A DNA stretch of 64,000 nucleotides from Trifolium pratense (taxonomy: Eukaryota; Streptophyta; Magnoliopsida; Fabales; Fabaceae): the NCBI RefSeq assembly GCF_020283565.1, contig NC_060062.1, positions 4,315,322 through 4,379,321 on the forward strand, written 5' to 3'. The notes beneath the pieces were generated by a model. The model ran no database searches. It had not been told where the DNA came from and saw only the letters and a list, made by a program, of their open reading frames with translations. Made by a program: the position numbers and the translations under genes. Positions 36,260 to 48,444 of this stretch are shown one piece after another. Each line of letters opens with the position of its first letter. The first letter of the stretch is position 1.

Positions 36260-37590
36260 CTATTTTTTTTATAGCAATATACAAAGCAACATAAATTCAA
36301 ACAAGTATAATATGTGGAAGAGAAACTCACTTTCAAATTTCAATGAGTCGAAACTAAACTTTCAACATGACCCTTGGACTTTGACCACTTTATATACTTG
36401 CAATTCCAATTTTCTCTACTTTGTTGTCTCTACGGTTATAGATAAATGTCTCTTTGCGTTTAACATTTGCCAATACCAGTGTATCACACGGATCCATCCA
36501 TGTAAAGAAATGTTCATAACTAATTTTAAATAATTGAATCCAAGAGTCTTCATGGAAATGGAGAAGAGAAACCAATACAATTTGTGTTTTCTTTTAAGTT
36601 GTGAATGTTAAAGTATGATGTTCTTTATGGACAACCAAATATGTCTTTTTTTATAGTATTGATGATTTTTTTTGGGATAGTACTAATTGTCTTTTTTGGT
36701 TAGTATTTACCTTAAGATATGTAATTGTCACTTAATTGTTCATTTTGAGTAATTTGAATATTAATTTCTTATCATTATCGATTTTAGTTATGTTTATATG
36801 TTGTGCATTTATATATTCATTTTAAATTTCATTTTTAAATAACGTAACGCGACCGCGCGACCGTATCGTATCGGAAATTTTGAAAATTGTCTCGTATCGT
36901 CGTATCGGTATCGTATGTATCGCGTCACATAACCGGGCATCATTGGTTTGAATAGAGGAAGCTATCAAAAGCCCATTCAAAACACCAGCTCAAGTACAAT
37001 CCCAAGCATCAGCTTAAGTACAACATGAAGCAACATGAAGCATCATGTGAAGTACAACATGAAGCACCAATTCAAGTACAACTCCAAACACCAGTTCAAT
37101 GTGATCATGAAGTTGTGACTAAGAAGAGAAAAATTGAGGGACAATTCAAACAACAGCTCAAGGTAAGCCCAAACCTGTCAATCCCAAACCACCACTAATT
37201 ATCAAACCCTCTACACATGTTAACACAAATGTGAAGAATGTTCTCAAAATGATTGGTTGGGTTCGAGCGGCATTTCACCGCTAACCACTCATTCGTTGGG
37301 TTCCAGAAATAAATCCATTCCATGAATCTTGGGAAGGGTATGAAATATATATCAATCAAGCATAGTAATACATTGCATGCACCAACAAACTTTCGTTCAA
37401 TCAAGAGTAAAGAGGATTGTCGAAAAAGATGACATTATTGTTTTAGAGTAAGTTACCAATTACCAAACATGAATCCTGTTTCTCCGAATTGTGTTGCCAC
37501 ATTAACATGACATGAATTTCGTGAAGATTTATTAAGATGCATATGAACGAAGAAGTAAGGATTGGAGAAAGAGTAGACAAACACATGTGG
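36260..37590 (-). pseudogene. Fragmented F-box/FBA pseudogene, duplicate of the 38.3-39.6 kb gene
   Basis: Three pieces lie in gene order on the minus strand. At about 37500-37590 there is a remnant of the post-F-box region (gatttattaagatgcatatg aligns with gatttattgagatgcatttg of the intact gene). At about 37275-37404 the frame reads FVGACNVLLC...IYFWNPT, against FVGSCNGLLLM...LYFWNPA. At 36260-36580 the C-terminus reads DSWIQLFKISYEHFFTW, then DTLVLANVKRKETFIYNRRD, plus the 3' flank tatagcaatatacaaagcaa shared with 38280. The intervening gene parts are missing and the middle holds unrelated Gln-rich sequence. No intact product is possible. Confidence 0.8.
36960..37190 (+). other. Gln/Val-rich repetitive coding-like remnant, unknown origin
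   Basis: Plus-strand words ctcaagtacaatcccaagca, gaagtacaacatgaagcacc and attcaagtacaactccaaac read as VQ-rich peptide (for example APIQVQLQTPVQ), followed by a basic KKRKIEGQFKQQLK. Stops and frameshifts interrupt it. It could be the low-complexity tail of a transposase or another captured exon. It separates pieces of the F-box pseudogene. Confidence 0.35.
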
Positions 37591-37900
37591 AAGTTTTATA
37601 ATATTAAAGATCCTATACGATTAAGTCCATTTGGTATGCAATTGGAAATTTTCATTGACAATAAGGAGTAAAAATTCTGGAGAATTGGATGCAAATTTGA
37701 TATTTGAAGATACCACAACCAGTTAATTAAGGTTGTCTCCCTACACAGAATAGACTAAAATTGCACATATATTTGTTGTTTATCAATGAAATTGATTATC
37801 AATTATAGTCGCCAAACATTTAATTTGATGTCATAATATTGTATTGTTATTCTCCTCTTGCTCATAAATATCCAAGTTCTATAGCTAGGTCTGAAAATAA

Positions 37901-38012
37901 AAAGGAATTCAAATATTTGCTAGATAACAACACATTATAACTAATTGAAGAATAAAAATGAATTCAAATATATGGTAGATAACAACACATTACAAGTAAT
38001 TGAAAAATAAAG
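37901..38012. repeat. Tandem duplication, period about 58 bp
   Basis: gaattcaaatatttgctaga followed by taacaacacatta and an aattgaagaataaa tail recurs at about 37959 with a handful of changes. It lies between the F-box pseudogene and the F-box gene. Confidence 0.7.
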
Positions 38013-38341
38013 TTCCACAGTGAGTGATGCTTCAATTTCAACATCATCAATCAATTGCAGCAGCCCTCTTTGTTGTGTATTTCTCTGGCCATACAATACA
38101 TAGTGTCTGCAAAATACATAAGATTCATATAAGACAATAAAATTAAAACTCATTATGTCATTATAAAATAAGATTCATACAAGACAATTGCAGCAATCCT
38201 ATGAATCTTGTATGAATCTTAAGCAAAGAGGCTAAGACATCACATAAAACATTCGCACACACAGTCTATTTTTTATAGCAATATACAAAGCAACATAAAT
38301 TCAAACAAGTAATATGTGGAAGAGAAACTCACTTTTAAATT

Positions 38342-39619
38342 TCAATGAGTCGAAACTAAACTTTCAACATAACCCTTGGACTGTGACCACTTTCTATGCG
38401 TAGCAATTCCAATTTTCTCTACTTTGTTGTCTCTACGGTTATAGATAAATGCCTCTTTGCCTTTAACATTTGCCAATACCAGCGTATCGCCATTCTCAGA
38501 AAGATACAATGGCAACAGATTAATCCATGTATAGAAATGGTCATGACTAATTTTAAATAATTGAATCCAAGAGTCTTGAACTCCAAAATCCTTCATTTGC
38601 CATATAACAAAATGGGTTTTCTCAAAATCATGACAAAAACAAAGACAATCCATTAAAACCACAAGCTTTGGGATATAACCCGACACCTTATCAAATCTCT
38701 GAGGTAGCGACAATTTAGTGTATGTCTCGGTGGAGAGATCAAGTGAAAGAATCAAACATTGTTGAAAACGAAGAATAGTAGTTTTGATATCGACGCCATC
38801 TTGAAGGGCAAACCAGTTAATAGTACCATTGAAATGCACACCATCATTTTTATTGCTATCAGTACCAAGATAAATAAGTGGAAGCACAGGGAGACATTGA
38901 ATATCTCTCCAAGAATTATTATCCCCCAAGCTGAAAACTTTAACCACACTTTTTGGATTACAACCAGGTTTCATCTCCAAATAGAACGCTACCACCTTAT
39001 ATGTTTGAGTCGAATTATCATAACCAAAAGAGATGTTATAATTAGGATTGGTGTAAATATTGAAAAATATTGCAATTTTTTTAGATTGTTTTCTCATAGC
39101 TGGGTTCCAGAAATAAAGATAATGATCACAACGAGGGCATGTGAATTTCATCAATAGCAATCCATTACACGAGCCAACAAACCACCGTACTATATGTGGA
39201 TCCTCCTTGCCCTTTAGATAGTAAGGATCAGAACAGTGAATGATGGTGTTAAATTTATTTTGGAGTGAACATTGAATGGAGAAAGTTTTCAAATCACTAG
39301 TCCAATCCTTTGGATCATCATCATCATGACTAATATCCTTCCTAAAACAGATTAATGCAAGCTGCTGCGAATTTCTCTGTGTTGATTTATTGAGATGCAT
39401 TTGAATGAAGTAAGGATCAAAGACAAGAGTATTGAAAAACTTGTTAACGCACCTGAGTTGCATAACATATTTCACCGGAAGCCTCGATACAATTTCTAAC
39501 ATAACTTCTTCAGGTAAGATCGATACCAATGCTGAATAATTCTTCTTCTTTTTTTCTTTGTTTACAAAGAAACTGAAAATCGAGTAGCCAAACTCTAATA
39601 ATCTACCGAAACTCTTCAT
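38342..39619 (-). CDS. F-box protein with F-box-associated (FBA/kelch-type) domain, single exon, 425 aa
   Basis: An uninterrupted frame from ATG (MKSFGRLLEF) to stop. The F-box is at about residues 34-76 (ILPEEVMLEIVSRLPVKYVM, QLRCVNKFFNTLV). It is followed by an F-box-associated region with the markers VGSCNGLLLM, YFWNPAMRK, YNISFGYDNSTQTYKVVAFY, VKVFSLGDNNSWRDIQ, VHFNGTINWFA and ILSLDLSTETY. These are typical of the very large legume/Brassicaceae CPR30/At3g23880-type family, subunits of SCF ubiquitin ligases that recruit substrates through the FBA domain. Substrate unknown. The N-terminal extension before the F-box is Lys-rich (NKEKKKKNY). A degraded tandem copy lies just downstream, so this locus has undergone local duplication. 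It appears intact. Confidence 0.9.
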   Translation of the reverse strand: MKSFGRLLEFGYSIFSFFVNKEKKKKNYSALVSILPEEVMLEIVSRLPVKYVMQLRCVNKFFNTLVFDPYFIQMHLNKSTQRNSQQLALICFRKDISHDDDDPKDWTSDLKTFSIQCSLQNKFNTIIHCSDPYYLKGKEDPHIVRWFVGSCNGLLLMKFTCPRCDHYLYFWNPAMRKQSKKIAIFFNIYTNPNYNISFGYDNSTQTYKVVAFYLEMKPGCNPKSVVKVFSLGDNNSWRDIQCLPVLPLIYLGTDSNKNDGVHFNGTINWFALQDGVDIKTTILRFQQCLILSLDLSTETYTKLSLPQRFDKVSGYIPKLVVLMDCLCFCHDFEKTHFVIWQMKDFGVQDSWIQLFKISHDHFYTWINLLPLYLSENGDTLVLANVKGKEAFIYNRRDNKVEKIGIATHRKWSQSKGYVESLVSTH

Positions 39620-39724
39620 CGTTAGACCAAAATCCAGTATTGAATTTGAACCCTAGTAGTACTAGTAGAGTGGAGTGGACTAGATAGAGTACTGGCCAAC
39701 GATTTAAATAGTACAAAGAACCGA

Positions 39725-39930
39725 AAAAAAACAACCAAATCTTCCTTAAAAAAAAAAAAAAAACTAAATCTTCCTTAAAAAAACTAAATCTTGATAAGGC
39801 TGAGCTTCTTGATAAGTTCACTGGGTCCTCTAAGACAGACCCAGTCAGTAAATCTTCCTTACAAAAAAACAACCAAATCTTCCTTAAAAAAAAAAAAACT
39901 AAATCTTCCTTAAAAAAGAACCACTAAATC
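39725..39930. repeat. Interrupted tandem repeat of aaatcttccttaaaaaa units
   Basis: The aaatcttcctta word followed by an A run occurs six times or so between 39737 and 39915, split by a short unique stretch (gataagttcactgggtcctc). It is immediately upstream of the F-box gene, within its promoter or leader. Confidence 0.75.
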
Positions 39931-39934
39931 TTTT

Positions 39935-41960
39935 TTTTTATTTAATAATAAAGCCCCTAAATTTAAAAGATTTAGTGACTTTGTTCATCGCAAAAAGGAT
40001 AAGGAGGAGATAAAGATGTAGATACATATCCACTTCAAAATTCAATCCATAAACAAAAAAATGAAGAATGAATTTTTTATAGAACAAGAGGAATAAAAAA
40101 ACATGAAAGATGAACAGAACAATGGAATTTGCAGCTGACGGCTCTTCTAATTAACAACTTTTAGAGTTAAGGTTTACAAATGGGTTGGGCCAAATTTGTA
40201 ATAATGTTATGAGGTCTCATAGGAGGAGACAAGTTAGTGATAAGAGAGGGATTACAAACTACATGAGCAGAATCAGGATGAACCGAAGTGGCTGCAACAG
40301 GAGTTTGTTGCACTGCCATATAACTACGAACAATAATAAGCCTCAAATGTGTATACAGGAAATTTACCACACGAGGTACTTAGAAACTAAAAATTGAGTC
40401 CAAACAATTGGAAAACAGCAGCTGCGCCTGCAGCCCTGCACTAAACAACCAATTACCAGAGCTGCAAAAACCTCACAAACCAAACTTTAAGCGTGCAAAA
40501 TACTAGGAAAACAGCGAAGAAATTCCAAAAGAACGTGAGACCCACAAACTGAAAAGTGGGCCTAACAGAGCCAGAAGAGAGAGGCTGGTCAAGTGGAACC
40601 ATCTGCGGCGAAAACGGTGGACATTAAGTTTAGTTGATAAAGACACTGCATACACAAGCCTAAACGAGTCACGAGCTTTACCATTACCAGGTCGGGCTAA
40701 ACAGTCCTATTTAAAAAAGGGACTCTAACTATACTACTTGAGTTAGATCCTATACGGACCGTGGGATGCCCAACCCTAAACGAGCCAAATCTTTATTTTT
40801 TTAAAAAAATATACGAAATAATTGAAAAATACTAAAAAAAATTATAAATGATGGAAAAATAAAATGCATCGAAAGAAACACTTAATTAATATATATATGA
40901 CAATATATACTCTTATAAAAAAAATGACAATATACTTAGTTAAATATAAAAATACACTCAAGAAAATACTATAAACTATTAGTAGTGATGTGTAAAACTT
41001 AAACCGTGAATCATCAAATTACGTAGAATTAGAATAAATTTTAGTGTTATTTCATAGGTTTTTTAGGTTCACGTAGCCCGTTTTCATAATGGTTTTTTTT
41101 TACCGAACTAAAAAGCCCTAAATAATTCGGGCTCAAATTATTAAGCCCAAGCCTTATGTTTTAGCTAGCTAGCACATTTTGACAAAACCATCCAAAATAA
41201 TATGAATTGATGAAAATCATTTTTACCTAAATGTATCCAAAGATAAATTTATTTATTTATTTAAGTTCAACTCACTTTTAACTAAAAATAAAATTAATTC
41301 TATCAAACTCAACGCATAACTAAACACATTTGCAATTCACTGAGAATGACTAATTCAATTTTCAAGAGTGGAGAGTGGTGAGTGAGTGTTCATGTTAGCA
41401 ATACAAGTCTAAATTGAAATCTAATAGGAAGTCTATACTTTACACTATCATTGTATATAAATTAAAGAATTAAGGTGATTGTACTCTTATATTATGATAT
41501 TTGAAAGACTTGAACATAGAAACTCTAATTTTCAAAGTCTATATTGATGAAACAAGCCTATAATGCTAATGAACTGTACCAAACGTTTTTGCAATCTTCA
41601 AATCTCTTTCTAATTAAGTAGTTGCAGTTAATACAAAATATTGAAAATGAAAGATTAATATAGTTTCTGTATTTACAATAGCAATACTATAATAGCAGTA
41701 AATGACACTAGATAATGGCTATGTAATTGAAAATACATGAGATTCATTGCCTACTTAATTAAGGATCAGAGTTGTTGGAGGCACAACCTTGTGACTGCAT
41801 ACAATCAATCACATCTAAACCTTTCGATTAAGACCAGACAGTCTAAATTTCAAACTCGGTATTTTAGATTTTAAAAACAAACATAATCTACACCAAAACC
41901 GAATGGTCCATATGTGGCTAGCTGCATTTAATCGCACTATACACAATCTCAATTCCAATT
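39935..41960. other. Intergenic, no supported gene
   Basis: The 40167-40370 minus frame (AVQQTPVAATSVHPDSAHVV...) looks like a degraded coding fragment, but it has no recognised domain and no splice context. The remainder is AT-rich with poly-purine/pyrimidine runs. Confidence 0.5.
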
Positions 41961-41965
41961 AGTCC

Positions 41966-44385
41966 TTAGAGTTGTAGCACAAGCTCCACAAGAAAGAGCT
42001 CCTTATCAAAACCGAGTCCAGAAGGTTCAACAGCCTGAACTAAACCATCCACCATTCCACCAAACACATATAAATGACGACCAGAAGGATCTACACAGGC
42101 ACGATGAAACGATCTAGATTTTGGTTCATATCCATTTGATTTCCAACGTTTCCATATTCTTGTCAACACTCTCTTTGAACTCGCTGTGGTTGAAGGAAAA
42201 GAACTAATATCTAATATCCAAAAGTCATTTTTCCTATGTCTTGATGAGTCTTCTCCTCCATAAATTAGCAATCTACCTCCTAAAACCATTGTAGCAGTGT
42301 GACCAACTCTAGGAAGTGAAACACCATCTGGTATGTTTTGTAAATCATAAAGGACTTGAATCCATCTCATGTAACCTTGACAAGATTCCAATAACCACAA
42401 ATCATGAAGCACTTCATAACCTAAACCTCTACCTCCAAATAGTATTGTCCTATTTCTTCCAATGCAAGTCAACGTGTGTCCTGAACGTGGTGGAGGCGAT
42501 GGATGTATAGCAATCTCATGCCATGTACCGAAACAATGACTATCTGACAGCTCTAAGATCCACGTGTCCCCTAAACGGAGGCCGTGAAGTCCAATTCCTC
42601 CATGGATTACCATTCTCTTGTCATCAATGCAACAAGCAGCATGAGCTCCCCTAGGAGGTGGAGCAATATTCCCAACATCTAGCATTTTCCATGAAAATGT
42701 TATGCCTTTGTTTTCATTATGTGTAACTTTTCCAATCCATGTATCATTTTGACGGTTTCCATGGTCATTGATACCTCCAAAGAGAACAAGCAAATCACCC
42801 ATTTCTACACATGTATGACCAAATCTTCCACTTGGTATGCCTGAATGAACTGTCTTCCATTTCAATATTCTCGGGAAATCATTACCGATGTATGCCACCC
42901 ACGTGTCATCAAGATGTCGTCCTAAAACAAAGCACGGACAAATATATAATATATTAGCATATAACTACTCAAGTTGTATCCTTTGCCGCCTCTTTAGTGA
43001 AACATCAGACATTTGATCAATCTAACTATTGAGACGATCATATCTCTTATGTTAGATTAAATCAAAGTCATAACAACTAACAAGGACTTTGAAGTCCAAG
43101 AAGACAGTGTATAAATTATTCATATGGTGGCATATTCTCCAAAAAGAAAGGGTCATAATCTAAGTTTCAAGGACCATATAAGAGTCCACAGGTAAACAAA
43201 TTCTTCCTATGGTAAGATCATCAAGTTGAAGTCTACTAGGCAAGTTGAAATGCTTAAAATCCCAATTTACATCAATTACTGTAACAAGACATCAACAAGA
43301 AAAAAACTGATACTCATGCCTACTTGATCTTTCAAATAATATGATATAATGTAACAAACTTGCCGTGAAAATAACCATGAATTCACTTAATGCTCAATCA
43401 TAACACCTCATCTAGGCAAATGCTAGTAGTTAGTTTATTAGAATAAATGTTAATAGATCAAACTCTGAACCCTGCACTTTTGTTACTCCAGTGTTACGAT
43501 TGTACAATTTTGGTCCTGATGTTACAATTGCTCGAATCGGATCCTCTATATAGCCAATTGTTACGATCAGGTCCTTCTCTCCATTAACCAGTCTAATTTT
43601 AAAATCTAGAAGCCTACATAGCCAATGTGAGTCTAAGCTAGCGTTGACTTAGAAATTAGACGGTTATTAGATAGAAGACCTCATTGTAACAATTGTGATA
43701 CCCGAGAGACTCAATTCGCACAATTGAAACTAGGATCAAAATTGCACAATTGTGATGTAAAGAGACTAAAAGTGCAAAGTTTTTTTAATAGTAATATTTT
43801 TCTGTCTAATTCCTTTCTTATAATATACAAAAATAGATAAGATTATAATATATAATAATCAGGTCCAAAACCAAAAACCATGTGAATCACTTATGAAAAT
43901 ACACAGCACAAAACAACAAAGAAAATAACCAAAAACAGAAAGAAAAAAGAACATAGAAAGAGAAACTAACCTCCATCACAACCACCACCAAACAAAACAA
44001 GACAGTCAGAAACAAAGTTGAGAGAGTGAGAAGCTCTTGCTTTAGGGAAATCCAAATCTCCATGAGGGTATGACAATTTATGACAACAAACAGAATCTAT
44101 CTGATATACTTGCTTATAGAGTTTCATCCATGAAAACTGATTGAAATTATTACAAGACTTGAGTAGTGAATCCACACATGTTGAACCTAAGTCTCTCTTG
44201 CATAAAGATTTCCACAGTGTGTCTGATGAAGTTATAGCTTTGAATCTCTTGCAAGTCACTGAAAGAGATAGAATTGCATCTATAGGAAGAAGAAGGATAA
44301 TAGTAAAGATGTAATCTTGAGGTATGTTGGTTATTGGTGATCCACTATAATTTTGATTATAACTAACACTAGTGGTTTCTTCCAT
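41966..44385 (-). CDS. F-box/kelch-repeat protein At1g51550-like, complete, 2 exons
   Basis: Exons on the minus strand 44385-43971 and 42921-41966 sum to 1371 nt, giving 456 aa. The ATG is MEETTSVSYN; the second exon joins in frame as GG|RHLDDTWVAYIG. The F-box is at about residues 21-66 (IPQDYIFTIILLLPIDAILS, LSVTCKRFKAITSSDTLWKS). A five- to six-blade kelch propeller follows: KARASHSLNFVSDCLVLFGG, GRFGHTCVEMGDLLVLFGG, PRGAHAACCIDDKRMVIHGG, PRSGHTLTCIGRNRTILFGG, PRVGHTATMVLGGRLLIYGG, and RSFHRACVDPSGRHLYVFGG. This is a single-copy-type plant SCF substrate adaptor, unlike the expanded FBA gene nearby. The intron (42922-43970) carries a foldback MITE. Its orthologue is, from memory, next to PNPOx- and kelch-like genes in Arabidopsis too. 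Confidence 0.94.
43450..43791. mobile_element. Foldback MITE, about 330 bp, in the F-box/kelch intron
   Basis: The left half, ctgcacttttgttactccag, then gtacaattttggtcctgatg and ccaattgttacgatcaggtc, is mirrored by reverse-complement words on the right: caattgtgatacccgagaga, aggatcaaaattgcacaatt and actaaaagtgcaaag. Inverted arms are about 110 bp. A possible 7-bp target duplication ttaatag is at 43450-43456 and 43785-43791. Confidence 0.65.
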
Positions 44386-44399
44386 GTCTGGTTTTTTTT

Positions 44400-45770
44400 G
44401 TTTTGTTTTTGAAGCTATCTATGGTTTGATGCTTGATGGAAGAACAAAGTTTATGTCTTTTATGGTTGGCTTGTGTTTGGAAGAAGACAGAGAAAAGGGT
44501 TTGTTTTAGGTAGATGCAGTGTGGTAGATTGATAATTGAGAATTGGTAAAAACTGGTTTTTGTTGAGTAATCTGTCGTATTGAAGATAATGGTAAAATTT
44601 TTGCTGTATAAAGATTGATTTTTGACAGGTTAGTGGGGTGCCCATTTTTCCTTGTCGTTTTTATGAAATTATTATGAGTCTTGGTTTTTCTTTCAACATG
44701 CTTTGGCTTGTTTTTCTAGCATGCTCATTTTTATTAGGATAAGACAAGAGGTTTAACTTTTATTCAAAACAACAAAAATTGAATGAAAGAAGGAAATAAA
44801 AATCTCTGACACTGTCAAAAACATCACTGTGCATAGATACATATATAGATACATATAGGATACGGAAGCTTTTGCCTTACCATATACTATTAGATGGTGC
44901 AATTAATTAGTATTTAGAGGATGGTTTGTCAAGTTGACTTGTCCAAAAATTTCCATCAATTTAAGAGGTTGAATTAGACCCTACACATTAAGGACATGTT
45001 GTTGCTTTTAATTTAGGTTGCCACCTACAATTGATAGAGTTTGGATAGACCAATAATACTAATAATAATTGGAAATTGAATCTGCCTAATAGAGTCAGAA
45101 CGTGATTAGTGTGTGATAAAAAGAAGGTTTTCTATTATGATAATAATGGACCCTCAACTAAGCAAGTGCATGAAATAATCACTTTATCTTAACAAAGTTT
45201 TAATTATGACAAGACACAAAGTGTATCCGTGAGTTAGCTTATCTTGAGAAATTTGGCAACTACGGAATTTTACATCAAATTTTTAACTGGCATTTTATAC
45301 CACACATGGAAAGTTTATTCAAGCAAAGAAAAATTAAAGAAAAAAAAAAAGAAAGAAAAGAAACACAGTACTTTATTTCTTCAGAGACAGAAATGGATTT
45401 GATGCATTCAACAGCCACTACAGTCAATGATCTCAGCAGTTGAAAATCAGACAGTTAATTTGAAGTTTCTGATTTGCTGAAATCATAATGTAAATTAGAA
45501 GACTGTGGTGACTGCAGAAATTATTGACAGCAGGGAATCCAGTTTCTCCCATGAGACCCACCAGCCTAAATAAAATATCCTTTGCATGTTGCACATATGA
45601 TACAATTTCTGGTGCATGTTAGCCACCTTAACAAAAAGTATAAATTAATGCGTCCAAAAAAGTAAAAGATTAGAAGCTTGCGGGGTTCGGAATCTTCAAT
45701 CTTGTCTACTCCTGTCAAAGAGAGAGGATAACATTACGCGCACGCAACTTCTTATTTTTGCAAATCAACG
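44400..45770. other. Intergenic: F-box/kelch promoter and PNPOx-like 3' flank
   Basis: I see no gene. The 44400-44650 stretch is the likely leader and promoter of the F-box/kelch gene. Further on the sequence is AT-rich, with a purine run near 45330-45365. The two flanking genes share the same orientation. Confidence 0.55.
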
Positions 45771-45772
45771 TC

Positions 45773-48371
45773 TTATTTGTGCAAATTGCACACTTTTCCT
45801 ATGTGTATTAATTTCTGAAGAGCAGCTTTAGCTTCTTCTAATGTTTCTACACTCTGCCCTTCGTCAAATGATATCCTCTGAATATTGAACTGCATACAAG
45901 ACATTAAATGATACTAAGAAAAAGAAAAAAACAGCGACGATATTAGATAGTTAAAATAACAGTTGTAATAAAGCTTACCTGGGCACCTTGACGGACCCTA
46001 ATATCAGTCCCTTTGCTGTCGATAGATATGAGTGCGGCATCATCTACCTCAACCTCATTAGATAGTAGTTTCTTTAGGGGCTTTGAGAATATAGCATTGA
46101 GTTCCTATTGTTTCAAAAATAAAACCAAGCAATGAAATGATATAAATCTGTTAGAGACTCCCTACTTGTGTAGCTCAGTAGGTTAGTCATTTGTTTAGTA
46201 ACAAAAGCTGTTAGCATCAGTTGTATCAGTTTGTGATGGCTAAATGTTTAGATATAATTAACCGTTTTAACTGTTGTTTCCAACTGTATATTAGACTATT
46301 AGAAAGCAAAAACTCAAACACGCAGTTCAATATAATATGAAATACAGAGTTTCTGAGAGATTGTTATTTGGTAAATTTGGTTTATTTTCTCTTGCACTTT
46401 TTCACAGTTTCTTCACCCATGCTCAGATTCTTTTTACTCAGAAAGATTTTAGACAATCATATTAACAAGTATCCAAATGACGCAATGACATTGAAAAAGA
46501 TTTGACTGAAACAACTAGACTCACTCGGACATCAGCCTAAGTTCGGTCTGCAGGTTATTTTCTCGGATGGGAGAAATAACTAATATGGGTTAGGACTCAG
46601 AAAAGGAAAAAAGTAACGATTAACTAGTAAACCCATTTATCCATCCTGAGTGACGTATGTGGTGAATGTCCCTTTAGTTATGCATTCATTTCCACTTTCC
46701 AGCGCTACTATGCTTAAAAAGTTATTATCTCCCTTACAGAAACCAAACCCATAAAGTTCTTCTAAATGGGGTAAGAAAGAAACAACTTGTAAGTTAGAGG
46801 TAAGAAATAGATGTTATTTCCTTTAATTCTTGAGTTAGAATTCAGAAAAATTTACCTTCAGATACTGCTCACCACCATCAACTGCAATCTTATCAGGTTG
46901 AAGGGTTTCATATTCCTTTACATCCACCCAAGCAACAGTACCAAAGCCTCCAATGAAATATATGTCACTGACAAAGACAAAAAATGATTGAATTAAGTAT
47001 GCCTAGACTGCAAGTTTCTGTACCGAATAGCAAGAAGAATTTGTATTCCTAATTCTGTATGGATTCTGGTTCATGAGTGCTGTATTATCTTATAATGAAC
47101 TATATAATATAATATTTTCTGGGAAGTTTCAAAGGAAAACAAAAATTCTTGCACATGATATTCATGCTTCACCAAACCCCAAAAATGATCGAGTCATGAC
47201 TAACCAAAAAAATTGGCAAATATAAACCAGGCCAAAGTAAAATGCTCCAAAAAGAGTTTGCATACAAGATGATTTGTTCAACACTAGTTAACATAACTGG
47301 AAACTTGGAAAGTAGTCAACCTTATATTCTGCATCCTAAAATAGTAGAAGTTGCCCCACTGTTGAGAAGGACCCTGATGGTGTTTTGCGATGTATTGCTT
47401 ATGTGCCCATTCCTGCAGGTACAAATTAATATTATGATATGTGCAACAAATCTCAATCAGAAATAGCTACACATGTGGTTGAAGGTAAAAAAAAAGTGCA
47501 ATAAACCCACAAGAATAAATTAACCAGTCAATAACCTGTTGGTCTTCTGGAAGCGGATAAACATCCCCGAAAATAGTTACTCTTGCATTGGACAAACCAC
47601 TCCATCCAGGTATCTAATGAACATAACTGTCAATAAACTCAGATGGAGAAAAACAAGAAGCGCAATATAAAAGCTTAGATACGAAATATCAAATGGCAAA
47701 CCTGAACAACAAGAGTGCATTTTGGGTCAGCCATCAAATTCCTTGTGTGAATTGCAAGAGGAGAAAATGAGAATATTGGATCTGCAAATAAAGAACACAA
47801 GACATGTTTTATAGATAAACAAAATGAACAAACAAGTAAACCATAATAGTTTAACAAATCCTACCGATCTATAACCTATCAAATAAGGCAATGATCAGCA
47901 TGAAACAGAATTCAGAAATGAATCAAATTATCTAGCTTATGTAATGGAGAGGAACATTCAGTACCACCACACTGGCACATCCAGGAGCACTTTAGTGTGC
48001 AAGTATCTTGAGGTGGACTGTCAATTTTCATCTATCCCGTATCAGTAATTGTAATTTGGATTGGAATTCTTAGGAGCTTGTGCCTATATTCTAACTAAAG
48101 CAGGAAATGATGAAACCCAATATCCCCAGAGGCCCAGATGTTATTCCCATAGACTCATGGCACAAGTTTATACTAGAAACAAAGATAAACCGAATGGAAA
48201 TAGTGGGATGAGTATTTGTAAAATGAGAGACAGTGGGGAACTATAGAATATGGGAAAGCTGTAACAATATGGATGGCTATCACATGGTTTTTATTTATCT
48301 CACAAATCATATGGTATGACCATTTCATGTTAACTTAAAGTTTGATTTCACTTAACTTCTAACATTTTATG

Positions 48372-48444
<73 letters not shown>

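Noticed and set aside
40167..40370. Minus-strand frame with AVQQTPVAATSVHPDSAHVV as a gene
   Set aside because: No domain, no splice context and no ATG-to-stop gene structure. Possibly a degraded retroelement piece, but not supportable.
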